A DNA stretch of 64,000 bases, taken from NCBI GenBank assembly GCA_938001865.1, contig CALLAW010000008.1, positions 61,131 to 125,130 of the forward strand, read 5' to 3'. This document shows, piece by piece, positions 36,167 through 44,165 of this stretch. The DNA comes from an uncultured Saprospiraceae bacterium. GTDB lineage: Bacteria; Bacteroidota; Bacteroidia; Chitinophagales; Saprospiraceae. Both the position numbers and the translations under genes were made by a program. Below the pieces are notes generated by a model. The model searched no databases. It saw only the letters and a program-made list of their open reading frames with translations, and was not told the origin of the DNA. Numbering within the stretch: position 1 is the stretch's first letter; the number at the start of each line of letters is the position of its first letter.

Positions 36167-38287
36167 ATGAGCTGCAATTCTCTCAAGATTACTCATCCAG
36201 ACATCTCAATATTGAATCAAATTAGACATCAACTTCTTTTTACACTTATCTGTATCATCTTTGGCAACTTGGTGAGCTATAGCCAGCAGATGCAAGATGG
36301 ATTTGAATATCTTGAGAGTGGACAATTTGCAAAAGCACAAGTCTTCTTTGAGTCTATACTTGATCAATATCCTGACAACTTTACAGCTCAGCTCTGCTAT
36401 GGAAGAGCCATCGGACTTAATGGTGATCCCCAGAGTGCCAATCAGATATTCCAATCAATGTACGATGAGTCCCCAGACAATCTAGAAGTCCAACTCAATC
36501 TTGCTGAATCAATTCTCTGGAATAAGGAATACCAAGAAGCTCTCCCATATTATCAGACTCTCGTAGAGAATCATCCAGATAATATCACTGCTCTTATCGG
36601 TCTTGCCAACACCTACTCTCTGCTAGATAACAATCAGACTGCACAACCATATCTGATCAAAGCCCTCCAGCTCGATCCTGACAATCTGAGTGCTATGCAA
36701 TCTCTACAATATGTCAGGTTGGGACTAGCTCAAGAGGCGATGCAGAGTGGGCAACTAGAGGGAGCAGAGGAGATACTCATGAGTAACCTTGCTCTGCCGA
36801 TAGATTTGACTCCTACTTATCTCAATCTTGCTAACCTCTCTATCAATATCAATGCATATCGGCAAGCTGCATCTTACTATGAGAGAGTATTGGACTCATC
36901 GCCAGACCATCTTGCTGCACGACAAGGGTTGACTACTGTCTACCACCTACTTGACATGAAGAAAAAACGGAATGCAAGTGCAGAGAAAGAAAAATCGTTA
37001 TTAGCTGACGATCAGACTAGAGACTCGATAAGCATTCATAACAATAATACTCATTACATCCAATCACTCATCTGGGCACATCGTTATGCTCAAGCTGATC
37101 AACAGATCGCATCCACAGAGGAGAATCACCTCATCTCAAGTATCAATGCTCTGACGCTGAGAGCTAGGATGCAATCACAATTACAAAATCCCAAAAAAGC
37201 TCTTTCGCATTATACCGCAATCATCGATCAAGACTCAACTCATCTCGAGAGTTGGATAGGTCGTACTCAATCTCTAATTGCCTTGGATAGTATCGAAGCT
37301 GCCTTACTTACTCTCCGATTAGCTCTAGGCAAATATCCAGAGAACAAAGATCTGAATGCATTGGCAGAAAAACTCCTCAGAGCAGATCTCCCAGTACTCT
37401 CTACGGACTCATACTACAATACTGATAGTGGAGGAGATAATGCCATCAATGGCAGAGTCGGAGCAGAGATTCCGATCTCTAGAGCTATCAGCATCTTAGC
37501 GAGTTATCACCAGCGTACTACCTATCGCGATACATTCCAGGTCTCTAAAGATCATCGCTATGGCTTAGCAGGTGTGCAGTATCGTGTGAGACCACTGACT
37601 CATATCACACTCCTAGGTGGATATAGTGGGATCAGTGAAGACCCACTCTCTGGTAAAGGGATTGTGTCAATCTCCGTCGAGACCAAAGTCAACAGGCAAT
37701 CCATCAGAGCTGGATATACCAATAGATATCTAGATTACAATAGCAATCTACTCACTCAAGGATTTACACAGAGGAGATTCTTTGCGACTTACAATGTCAG
37801 CAATCAGAGAGGACTTGGACTCTATAGCGAGATCAATCAATCCTATCTCTCTGATCTCAATAGGAGTACCTCAGTATTCGTCTCGGGGTACAAATCCATC
37901 AAACGAAGACCATACATCAAAATTGGGATCAATCTACAAGGACTGACATTCAGAGAAAAAAAAGAAACTACCTACTTTAGTCCTTCAAGATTTGTCGGAG
38001 TAGAGATATTTACTGATCTCGTAAGATCATTAGACCTGTTTAGAGGAGCAGGGATCACCTATCTTATAACCACAGCAGTTGGAGTCCAATCAGTTGATGA
38101 CGCTACTGAGCCTACTTATCGACTCCAAGCTGCCATCGGATACCGATTCAGATCAGGTGTGATTTGCAACTTGTACGGGGTCACGAGTAATATTGCAGCG
38201 AACACAGTCAGTGGATTCAGGTATCAGAGCATAGGTCTGCAAGTATCTACCTATCTCTCTCAGCAGAGATTATTTACAAGAGATTGA
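36167..38287 (+). CDS. TPR protein with YaiO-like outer-membrane beta-barrel
   Basis: About 706 residues. The start at the ATG 36167 precedes a signal-like hydrophobic stretch (LLFTLICIIFGNLVSYSQQ). Nine or more tetratricopeptide repeats follow (such as YLESGQFAKAQVFFESIL and YQEALPYYQTLVENHPD), then an outer-membrane barrel of about 250 residues (YYNTDSGGDNAINGRVGAEI to the end) like the YaiO family. Such TPR-barrel proteins are found with exopolysaccharide export (as PgaA and PelB-type) or surface assembly. The frame is open from a GTG at 36110. It is divergent from the flippase gene and converges with the LytTR gene, overlapping its end by 14 bases. Confidence 0.82.
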   Translation: MSCNSLKITHPDISILNQIRHQLLFTLICIIFGNLVSYSQQMQDGFEYLESGQFAKAQVFFESILDQYPDNFTAQLCYGRAIGLNGDPQSANQIFQSMYDESPDNLEVQLNLAESILWNKEYQEALPYYQTLVENHPDNITALIGLANTYSLLDNNQTAQPYLIKALQLDPDNLSAMQSLQYVRLGLAQEAMQSGQLEGAEEILMSNLALPIDLTPTYLNLANLSININAYRQAASYYERVLDSSPDHLAARQGLTTVYHLLDMKKKRNASAEKEKSLLADDQTRDSISIHNNNTHYIQSLIWAHRYAQADQQIASTEENHLISSINALTLRARMQSQLQNPKKALSHYTAIIDQDSTHLESWIGRTQSLIALDSIEAALLTLRLALGKYPENKDLNALAEKLLRADLPVLSTDSYYNTDSGGDNAINGRVGAEIPISRAISILASYHQRTTYRDTFQVSKDHRYGLAGVQYRVRPLTHITLLGGYSGISEDPLSGKGIVSISVETKVNRQSIRAGYTNRYLDYNSNLLTQGFTQRRFFATYNVSNQRGLGLYSEINQSYLSDLNRSTSVFVSGYKSIKRRPYIKIGINLQGLTFREKKETTYFSPSRFVGVEIFTDLVRSLDLFRGAGITYLITTAVGVQSVDDATEPTYRLQAAIGYRFRSGVICNLYGVTSNIAANTVSGFRYQSIGLQVSTYLSQQRLFTRD

Positions 38288-39008
38288 GCCGTTGCATCAA
38301 GATAGGCTTATTGGTCCTACTCACTGGGATGACATCCCGCTTGATCAGTACACTATTATCCTCGATATCAACGATTTTGAGCAAGTGGATAATATAGGAT
38401 CTATGCACCTTGAGGAATCTATCCTTTGGGAGTTTGTCTTCAATCTTTTTAAGGGTTGAGTGTACTGTATAGTTCTTCTCCTCTGTCTTGATAAGGATGT
38501 AATCTCCTTTAGCTTCTATGACATAGATCGTGTCAAACTCTATCTTGACTAGCCGTCTGTCAATATTGACATAGAGGTGAGTATCGTGAGTGGTATTGCT
38601 TGCCGATGCTGATGGTTCACTGGAAGAGATCTGTTCACTCGCAGCTGTAGGACTGTTTGTTAATTGTCTGACTTTTTCTACCGCTTTGGCAAATTTGTTA
38701 CGATCAAGAGGTTTGAGTAGGTAACCTACGATATTATCATATTGGAATGCATCCACTGCAAAATCTCTATCACTTGTAATACAGATTATCGGTGTCTTGA
38801 ACTTTAAGGTCTGGACAAAGTCTATCCCATTGAATGTAGGCATATGAATATCTAGGAATATCAGGTCCACAGACTTATTATTGAGGTACTTAATGGCATC
38901 TATGGCATCATTGAATTGCTCTACGACATCGAGGTCTGACTCTTGGGCACAAAGTCTTGCTGTAATCACTCTTGCTGTTAACTCGTCGTCGATAATGATG
39001 CACTCCAT
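38274..39008 (-). CDS. LytTR-family response regulator
   Basis: The 244-residue regulator has a receiver domain (1-120) with acidic pocket D7-D8, phosphoacceptor D53 (FLDIHMP), a conserved Lys in LLKPLD, an acidic/Ser-rich linker (about 123-148), and a LytTR DNA-binding domain (NIDRRLVKIEFDTIYVIEAKGDY, YTVHSTLKKIEDKLP, FLKVHRSYIIHL). LytTR regulators bind direct repeats as dimers and often control extracellular polysaccharide, virulence or autolysis genes. It is the last gene of the H-NOX operon, five bases after the Hpt gene. Confidence 0.93.
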   Translation of the reverse strand: MECIIIDDELTARVITARLCAQESDLDVVEQFNDAIDAIKYLNNKSVDLIFLDIHMPTFNGIDFVQTLKFKTPIICITSDRDFAVDAFQYDNIVGYLLKPLDRNKFAKAVEKVRQLTNSPTAASEQISSSEPSASASNTTHDTHLYVNIDRRLVKIEFDTIYVIEAKGDYILIKTEEKNYTVHSTLKKIEDKLPKDRFLKVHRSYIIHLLKIVDIEDNSVLIKRDVIPVSRTNKPILMQRLNLL

Positions 39009-39013
39009 AGTTA

Positions 39014-39334
39014 TTACTTGTAGTCTAAGCTAAAATTACTCACTCTTGTCACATTTTCAATGAATTCGTCATGTAATGTGACATTATTATCCCTTAATAA
39101 GTCTTCGTGTGCATGCGCTGACTTGTAGGATGACTTCAATCCGACAATGATAAACTTATGCTTGATCTTGTGGACGAGTTGGGCTGCTTCGTGGTATTGA
39201 CCAGTTGTTATCATCTCTTGATACTGTGCTAATTCGATTGGGAGTTCCTCATTGATAACTGCAAGGATCTGATGGACAAATTCCATATCATTGTCCGATA
39301 GTTGGTATAGGTACTCAAGATTAGGCTCCTCCAT
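39014..39334 (-). CDS. Stand-alone Hpt (histidine phosphotransfer) protein
   Basis: The 106-residue protein is an Hpt four-helix bundle: FVHQILAVINEELPIEL at the N-terminus and the phospho-site helix AQLVHKIKHKFIIVGL with the likely phosphorylated H55 followed by K56 and K58. The final part, SAHAHEDLLRDNN, is a common Hpt continuation. Such a protein relays phosphate between two receiver domains. It lies four bases downstream of the histidine kinase and five bases upstream of LytTR, so it probably connects the single-domain receiver of this operon to the LytTR regulator. Confidence 0.9.
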   Translation of the reverse strand: MEEPNLEYLYQLSDNDMEFVHQILAVINEELPIELAQYQEMITTGQYHEAAQLVHKIKHKFIIVGLKSSYKSAHAHEDLLRDNNVTLHDEFIENVTRVSNFSLDYK

Positions 39335-39338
39335 GGTA

Positions 39339-40565
39339 TTACGATTGAGGTAAGGTAAAATAGAATGTAGTGCCTTTACCTAGAGTGGATTGCAGCCAGA
39401 TCTCACCACCCATCGAGATAAGTACCTTTTTGACGATTGAGAGCCCGATACCAGTAGAGTGTTCTGATGCTTTAAGCGATTGAAACACTTTGAATATTTT
39501 GTCAAAATATTTTTCTTCGATACCGATTCCATTGTCTCTAATGGCAAACTGATGCTTTCCATCAACTGATTTGTACTTCCATGTAATCAATCCGTCTGCT
39601 TGTGGTGTAAATTTGATGGCATTGGTCATCAGGTTTTGGATGACTTGCTCTAGTTTTCCTTTCTGGACTTGCACTGTGGGCATCTGGCTCTCTATCACTA
39701 TGCTGATATTTGCTGGTACATCGATATGCTCTTGGACCTCTGAGATGAGGTCTCCAACATTTACCAACGTCTCTTCACTATAATCAACTTCTGACTTAGA
39801 GTATCGCAAGATATCTGAGATCAGATTTTCCATTTTTTTAACAGACTTATCGATCATACCAAAGTACTGATCCATACTCGGATCAAAGACATTTTTGTCG
39901 TCAGTTTTGATCCATTGGATGAGTGCATTGACAGATCTCAGTGGGCTTTTGAGATCATGAGACACTACGTGAGCATACTCATTGAGTTCTTCATTTTGAC
40001 TTTCGAGTTTTTCATAGAGTTTATCTTTTTGTGCCTCGAGTTGCTTGAGTGCTGTGATATCTCGAGCAATACCCTGAGCCGCAGTTGGGTTATTGTTGTT
40101 ATCATAGAGTACACTGGCATTGATTTGGAGATCTCTGACAGTACCGTCGGCGGCTGTAATCTTCACCTCTATTTCTTTGATATATCCATCCTCTACCATA
40201 TCCATGAATGCGGTACTGAGTCTCATTCTATCTTCGGGACTTACGAGGTGGATGAGATTCACTTTACCAGCTTTCTTGATGAGGTTATCATAGTCAAAGA
40301 GTTCGACTGCAGCTTTGTTGAGTTTGATGATATTACCGTCTAGGTCAACTAAGATATAAGGATCAAGTATGTGGTGTATCAGACCTGAGAGTTCAGACTT
40401 TTTCTCTTGCAATAAGACTTCTAGCTTGGCATTGGATTGAGTCAGAGCTTGTGTGAGATGGTAGAGCTCAGTTGACTTGGCTTCCAATATTCTCTCTGCC
40501 TCTTTTCTAGCGTTGCGTTCTCGTGCCAGAGCTCTTTGGTATACGTCTGATTGAGGAGTCTGCAT
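39339..40565 (-). CDS. PAS sensor histidine kinase, cytoplasmic, H-NOX associated
   Basis: 408 residues and no membrane helix. A charged N-terminal coil (ARERNARKEAERILEAKSTE) comes first, then a PAS domain (about 60-175, HHILDPYILVDLDGNIIKLN), HisKA with H203 (VVSHDLKSPLRS), and an HATPase domain with N box (QNLMTNAIKFT), G1 (IRDNGIGI), F box and G2 (STGIGLSIVKK). The kinase lacks an own receiver. The ARKEAE coil is typical of kinases partnered with H-NOX sensors in Bacteroidota (from memory). It follows the H-NOX gene by six bases, so NO-bound H-NOX probably controls its autokinase activity. Confidence 0.93.
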   Translation of the reverse strand: MQTPQSDVYQRALARERNARKEAERILEAKSTELYHLTQALTQSNAKLEVLLQEKKSELSGLIHHILDPYILVDLDGNIIKLNKAAVELFDYDNLIKKAGKVNLIHLVSPEDRMRLSTAFMDMVEDGYIKEIEVKITAADGTVRDLQINASVLYDNNNNPTAAQGIARDITALKQLEAQKDKLYEKLESQNEELNEYAHVVSHDLKSPLRSVNALIQWIKTDDKNVFDPSMDQYFGMIDKSVKKMENLISDILRYSKSEVDYSEETLVNVGDLISEVQEHIDVPANISIVIESQMPTVQVQKGKLEQVIQNLMTNAIKFTPQADGLITWKYKSVDGKHQFAIRDNGIGIEEKYFDKIFKVFQSLKASEHSTGIGLSIVKKVLISMGGEIWLQSTLGKGTTFYFTLPQS

Positions 40566-40571
40566 ACCGTA

Positions 40572-41111
40572 TTAGATCATTTTGATTGAAAACTGGACCT
40601 CTGTACCATCATCTTTGAGTTTTTCGTGTCGTATTTCGGCAGCAGCATTGAAGTGTTTGAATGTACGATTCATCAGACCTAATCCAAACATATGCATAGA
40701 CCTACTAGATTGATAGATCATGGATAGTGTATTCTCAGTCTGTTCGATGATTGTGAATGTTGGCAGCTCAGCATCATGATAGATCTTCTTGACCTCTACG
40801 TGGATATGATTCTCGATGGAAGCTAACATCTCTATAGGTCCTTGATACATGGCAAGCATCTGAGGGTAGCTAGTCTCTATGACATTGAAGAAGTGTTCGC
40901 CGTAGGCTAAGAGGAGGTCATCTGTCGACACCTCTGTATTCTTACTCAGATTACTTATCAGTTGCAACATCTCACCAAACTCATAGGTACCAATCGACGT
41001 ATAGCTACCACCTGATACTAACTCAGATTGAGTGATAATCTGATCGACCATCTCCAACCCAAATTTTGACTCAACTAACTCTAGAAACTCTGTAAATACG
41101 ATACCTTTCAT
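40572..41111 (-). CDS. H-NOX nitric oxide sensor (heme NO-binding domain)
   Basis: The 179-residue product is a full-length H-NOX protein. It opens MKGIVFTEFLELVESKFG, typical of the family, and has YGEHFF, the proximal-helix region IENHIHVEVKKIYHDAELP with heme ligand H104, and the heme-propionate motif YxSxR (Y133, S135, R137). Five residues after that Arg there is Phe, where the O2-binding Thermoanaerobacter protein has distal Tyr140; this favours NO over O2. NO binding breaks the His-iron bond and the shape change is passed to the partner kinase. The gene sits between a single-domain receiver and the kinase in one operon. Confidence 0.93.
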   Translation of the reverse strand: MKGIVFTEFLELVESKFGLEMVDQIITQSELVSGGSYTSIGTYEFGEMLQLISNLSKNTEVSTDDLLLAYGEHFFNVIETSYPQMLAMYQGPIEMLASIENHIHVEVKKIYHDAELPTFTIIEQTENTLSMIYQSSRSMHMFGLGLMNRTFKHFNAAAEIRHEKLKDDGTEVQFSIKMI

Positions 41112-41207
41112 AGATTAACTGGTTTTAAAATTATGTAATACTATTAACGAGGCGATCAGATCATTTGTATAGTAAGGTTATATTCGATCCCATCTGTCTC
41201 TCTGTGA

Positions 41208-41630
41208 TTAACTACTCAATAACTCGTTGAGGCTCCAATATTTAAGTAGTGACTCGATTTTTGATACATATATATTATAGTCAAGTGGCTTCACTAAGTA
41301 ACCAGCGATCCCTAGCTCATAGCAAGTCTTGATTTCCTTCTTATTCTCTGATGTAGTCAAGATGACCACAGGGATATACTTGAGATATTCCGTACTCTTG
41401 AGCATCTTTAGGAATTCGAAACCATCTAATCGCGGCATATTCAGATCTAGGACTATCAATTGAGGCAGAGTCGTGTCTTTGCTCATTAGCAGATCGATCG
41501 CTTCATCTCCATCATTGACAAAGGTCACTTGATGTAAGACATCCAAATTGGCTACTACCCTACCAAATTTGAGATTTTCTATCTTATCATCTTCAATAAC
41601 TAATACTCTCAATCCCTTCTTTGCATTCAT
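41208..41630 (-). CDS. Single-domain CheY-like response regulator
   Basis: The 140-residue protein is a bare receiver: acidic pocket EDD at residues 13-15, phosphoacceptor D62 (VLDLNMPRLDG), conserved Thr-Ser (LTTSENKKE), and Lys in LVKPLD. There is no output domain, though the C-terminus has a short extension. Its ATG overlaps the stop of the Nudix gene (ATGA), so it is translated with it, and H-NOX begins 96 bases downstream. With a kinase that lacks a receiver and a separate Hpt in the same operon, it is the natural Spo0F-like middle step of a phosphorelay; a free CheY-like role is the alternative. Confidence 0.92.
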   Translation of the reverse strand: MNAKKGLRVLVIEDDKIENLKFGRVVANLDVLHQVTFVNDGDEAIDLLMSKDTTLPQLIVLDLNMPRLDGFEFLKMLKSTEYLKYIPVVILTTSENKKEIKTCYELGIAGYLVKPLDYNIYVSKIESLLKYWSLNELLSS

Positions 41631-42256
41631 GATTCTATAGATTTGTACCTCGTAATTACCTTCAAGAGATTGGCGTAGATTGGCAACTGTTGAGTCACTT
41701 GATCAGGGGACAACCACTCTACTCTTTCGATATCTTCTTCGACTTGAGGTTTGACTTTTTGTTTTTTTGATTCCATGACGTACCAATAACTCTTCTTGAT
41801 GGCACGCTTATTCTTTTTAGTCCGGAAGGTGTGCTTAGTCTTGCAGAGCTTCTGTTTGATAGACACTTCTCTGAGTCCGGTCTCTTCTATTACTTCTCTT
41901 ATCGCTGCTTGCTTTAGCGATTCACCTTTTTCTATTTTACCTTTCGGTAAATCCCACTTGCCCCTTTTGTATATGAATAAGGCTTCTCCAAGCTCATTGA
42001 TTACAATACCACCGGCAGCAGGCACGAGTACATAGAGACTCTTGAAGTCTTGCTTAAGGGATTTGTACTTTGGACTAGAGACGATTATGGTATGAGGTTT
42101 TTTGGATTTTTCACACTTATCGATAATATTGAGCAACTGTTTGACCTTTGCGTGATATGGATAGTGTAGCGCTTTAGGGTAGCTCTTTTTGACCTGTTTG
42201 ACTTCTGCATCCACAGTCAAAATGAGGAGTGATTCTTTGATGTATATTTTGTACAT
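41627..42256 (-). CDS. Nudix hydrolase
   Basis: From 42256 (MYKIYIKESLLIL) the product is about 209 residues. An N-terminal uncharacterised region of about 90 residues precedes the Nudix domain, which carries the full signature GKIEKGESLKQAAIREVIEE and onward to TGL. The family cleaves nucleoside diphosphate linked compounds; the substrate here is unknown. The longer frame from 42388 would overlap pyrE and is rejected because a TATCTTTG -7 element at 42298-42305 lies inside it. Its stop overlaps the receiver start, so it is the first gene of the H-NOX operon. Confidence 0.88.
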   Translation of the reverse strand: MYKIYIKESLLILTVDAEVKQVKKSYPKALHYPYHAKVKQLLNIIDKCEKSKKPHTIIVSSPKYKSLKQDFKSLYVLVPAAGGIVINELGEALFIYKRGKWDLPKGKIEKGESLKQAAIREVIEETGLREVSIKQKLCKTKHTFRTKKNKRAIKKSYWYVMESKKQKVKPQVEEDIERVEWLSPDQVTQQLPIYANLLKVITRYKSIES

Positions 42257-42305
42257 TTGTTTTCTAAAGTCTGATGATTTGCAAGCAAATAGAAGTTCAA
42301 AGATA
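42252..42305. promoter_or_regulatory. Overlapping divergent promoters of pyrE (+) and the Nudix/H-NOX operon (-)
   Basis: Plus strand TACATTTG at 42252-42259 fits the -7 element for pyrE. Minus strand TATCTTTG at 42305-42298 fits that for the Nudix gene. Each implies a start site within the opposite gene's first codons, so the two 5' ends overlap by about 25 bases. Neither has a perfect TTG at normal spacing. Confidence 0.5.
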
Positions 42306-42908
42306 GCGAAAAGCCTTTTGGAAATTAATGCGATAAAATTGAATCCTGATAATCCATTCACATGGGCCTCGGGGATACAATCTCCCATCTACTGTGACAA
42401 TAGAGTGACACTGGGATATCCTGAGATAAGGACACATATCGCAGAATCATTTGCAGAGCTCTGCGCTGATTATGACTATGATGCCATCGTGGGTGTAGCT
42501 ACTGCAGGTATTCCGCATGGGATGTTACTAGCACAGATCCTAGGCGTTCCATTTGCTTATATCAGGAGTAAGAGTAAGGCACATGGCCGACAGAATCAGC
42601 TAGAGGGAGACTTACCTGTAGGGAGTCGAGTAATTGTCATAGAGGATCTCATCTCTACGGGTGGTTCAGCATTGGCAGCAGTCGATGCTCTCAAGTCATG
42701 TGGCATCGAATCTTCAGTAGTCCTAGCAATCTTTCAATACGGTTTTCCATTTGCCCTCGAGGCATTTAACAAAAAAGATACGGGATTTGATACTCTTACA
42801 GATTACAACGTATTACTTGATGTAGCCACTGAGCTGGACTATATCTCGACCGATGCGGTACAGACACTCAAAGATTGGAGAAAAGATCCACATAACTGGA
42901 AAGGTTAG
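42279..42908 (+). CDS. pyrE: Orotate phosphoribosyltransferase
   Basis: Product of about 209 residues with conserved PyrE sequences: INAIKLNPDNPFTWASGIQSP, IYCDNRVTLGYPEIR, AGIPHGMLLA, the lysine-rich loop RSKSKAHGRQNQLEG and the PRPP-binding motif VIVIEDLISTGGSALAA. It joins orotate and PRPP to give OMP in pyrimidine synthesis. The start is not certain. Frames begin at ATG 42240 or earlier, but a -7 element at 42252-42259 would place transcription start near 42266, and the TTG at 42279 gives the normal family length, so it is chosen. The other pyr genes are not in this window. Confidence 0.9.
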   Translation: MQANRSSKIAKSLLEINAIKLNPDNPFTWASGIQSPIYCDNRVTLGYPEIRTHIAESFAELCADYDYDAIVGVATAGIPHGMLLAQILGVPFAYIRSKSKAHGRQNQLEGDLPVGSRVIVIEDLISTGGSALAAVDALKSCGIESSVVLAIFQYGFPFALEAFNKKDTGFDTLTDYNVLLDVATELDYISTDAVQTLKDWRKDPHNWKG

Positions 42909-42950
42909 ACAATCATAATCGTACTCTGGCAAGTTTAGTTTACTAATAAT

Positions 42951-42958
42951 TATTTTTG
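42951..42958 (+). promoter_or_regulatory. -7 element (TATTTTTG) for the M42 aminopeptidase gene
   Basis: Exact TAnnTTTG match, 43 bases before the ATG at 43001. No TTG at standard spacing. Confidence 0.45.
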
Positions 42959-43000
42959 GCAACAGCCACCACACAACCCAACTACTAATAACAGAAAGAA

Positions 43001-44080
43001 ATGAGCAAACTCACTAAGAAAGCAGAAAAATTTCTCTACGAATACCATAATAACTTCTCACCAACAGGATTTGAATCAAGTGGTCAAAAAATTTGGCTAG
43101 ACTATATCACACCTTATGTTGATGAGACATATACTGACAAGTATGGGACGGCTGTAGGCGTAATCAATCCTGGTCAAGACTTCAAGGTAGTCATCGAAGC
43201 GCATGCCGATGAGATCGCATGGTATGTCAACTATATCACTGACTCAGGCATGATCTACGTAGTACGTAATGGAGGGTCTGATCATATCATAGCCCCGTCT
43301 AAGCGAGTATTTATCCATACCAAAAAGAAAAAAGTCAAAGGCGTATTCGGATGGCCAGCTATCCATACTCGACGAGGTAAAAATGCTGACCTAAGCCCTA
43401 AAATGAATAATATCTTCATCGATGTAGGAGCTAGTAGCAAGGATGAAGTGTCCAAGATGGGAATCAAAGTAGGAAATGTCATCACCTTCGATGATGAGTT
43501 CCACATGATGAATGATACCTACTACACTGGTAGAGCACTTGATAATCGGATGGGTGGATTCTGTATCGCAGAAGTAGCTGCTCGACTCAAAAAAAATAAG
43601 ACTAAACTCCCATACTCACTCTATATCGTCAATGCAGTACAAGAAGAGATCGGTCTCAGAGGTGCAGAGATGATCGCAGCCTCTATCCAACCTGATGTCG
43701 CGATTGTAACAGATGTCTGTCACGTCACCAACACACCAATGATCGACATGAAAGTCTATGGAGAGACGAAGGCTGGACTCGGTCCATCGCTTACAGTAGC
43801 ACCAGCAGTGCATAATAAGCTCCTCGACCTTATGTTTGCAGCAGCGGACAAAAACAAAATTCCATATCAAAGAAGTGCTTCATCGAGATCGACGGGTACA
43901 GATACTGATGCATTTGCCTACTCGAGTGGTGGTGTAGCCTCAGCTCTGATCTCTATCCCACTCAAGTATATGCATACTACCGTGGAAATGGCGCATAAAG
44001 ATGATGTAGAAAATGTCATCAAACTCTACATCGCTACACTCAAAGCCATAAAGAAAAATCACAACTTCAAGTATCTCTAG
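43001..44080 (+). CDS. M42-family metallopeptidase (glutamyl/deblocking aminopeptidase type)
   Basis: 359 residues, the normal length for M42. Metal ligands and catalytic residues can be recognised: EAHADEIAW (His and catalytic Asp), GRALDNRMGG (bridging Asp), VQEEIGLRGA (catalytic Glu and metal Glu), VTDVCHVTN (Asp) and KYMHTTVEM (His). M42 enzymes form dodecameric tetrahedral shells that trim peptides in the cytoplasm. There is no signal peptide. The gene has its own -7 element and is followed directly by a small UbiA-like membrane gene. Confidence 0.93.
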   Translation: MSKLTKKAEKFLYEYHNNFSPTGFESSGQKIWLDYITPYVDETYTDKYGTAVGVINPGQDFKVVIEAHADEIAWYVNYITDSGMIYVVRNGGSDHIIAPSKRVFIHTKKKKVKGVFGWPAIHTRRGKNADLSPKMNNIFIDVGASSKDEVSKMGIKVGNVITFDDEFHMMNDTYYTGRALDNRMGGFCIAEVAARLKKNKTKLPYSLYIVNAVQEEIGLRGAEMIAASIQPDVAIVTDVCHVTNTPMIDMKVYGETKAGLGPSLTVAPAVHNKLLDLMFAAADKNKIPYQRSASSRSTGTDTDAFAYSSGGVASALISIPLKYMHTTVEMAHKDDVENVIKLYIATLKAIKKNHNFKYL

Positions 44081-44165
44081 TCAACTGAAGAGTTGGAGCA
44101 GAGCAGTAGGGAGATTTTATCTCTATTCCAATGTACATATTGGACTTTGTGCTCTATTTTTCTGC

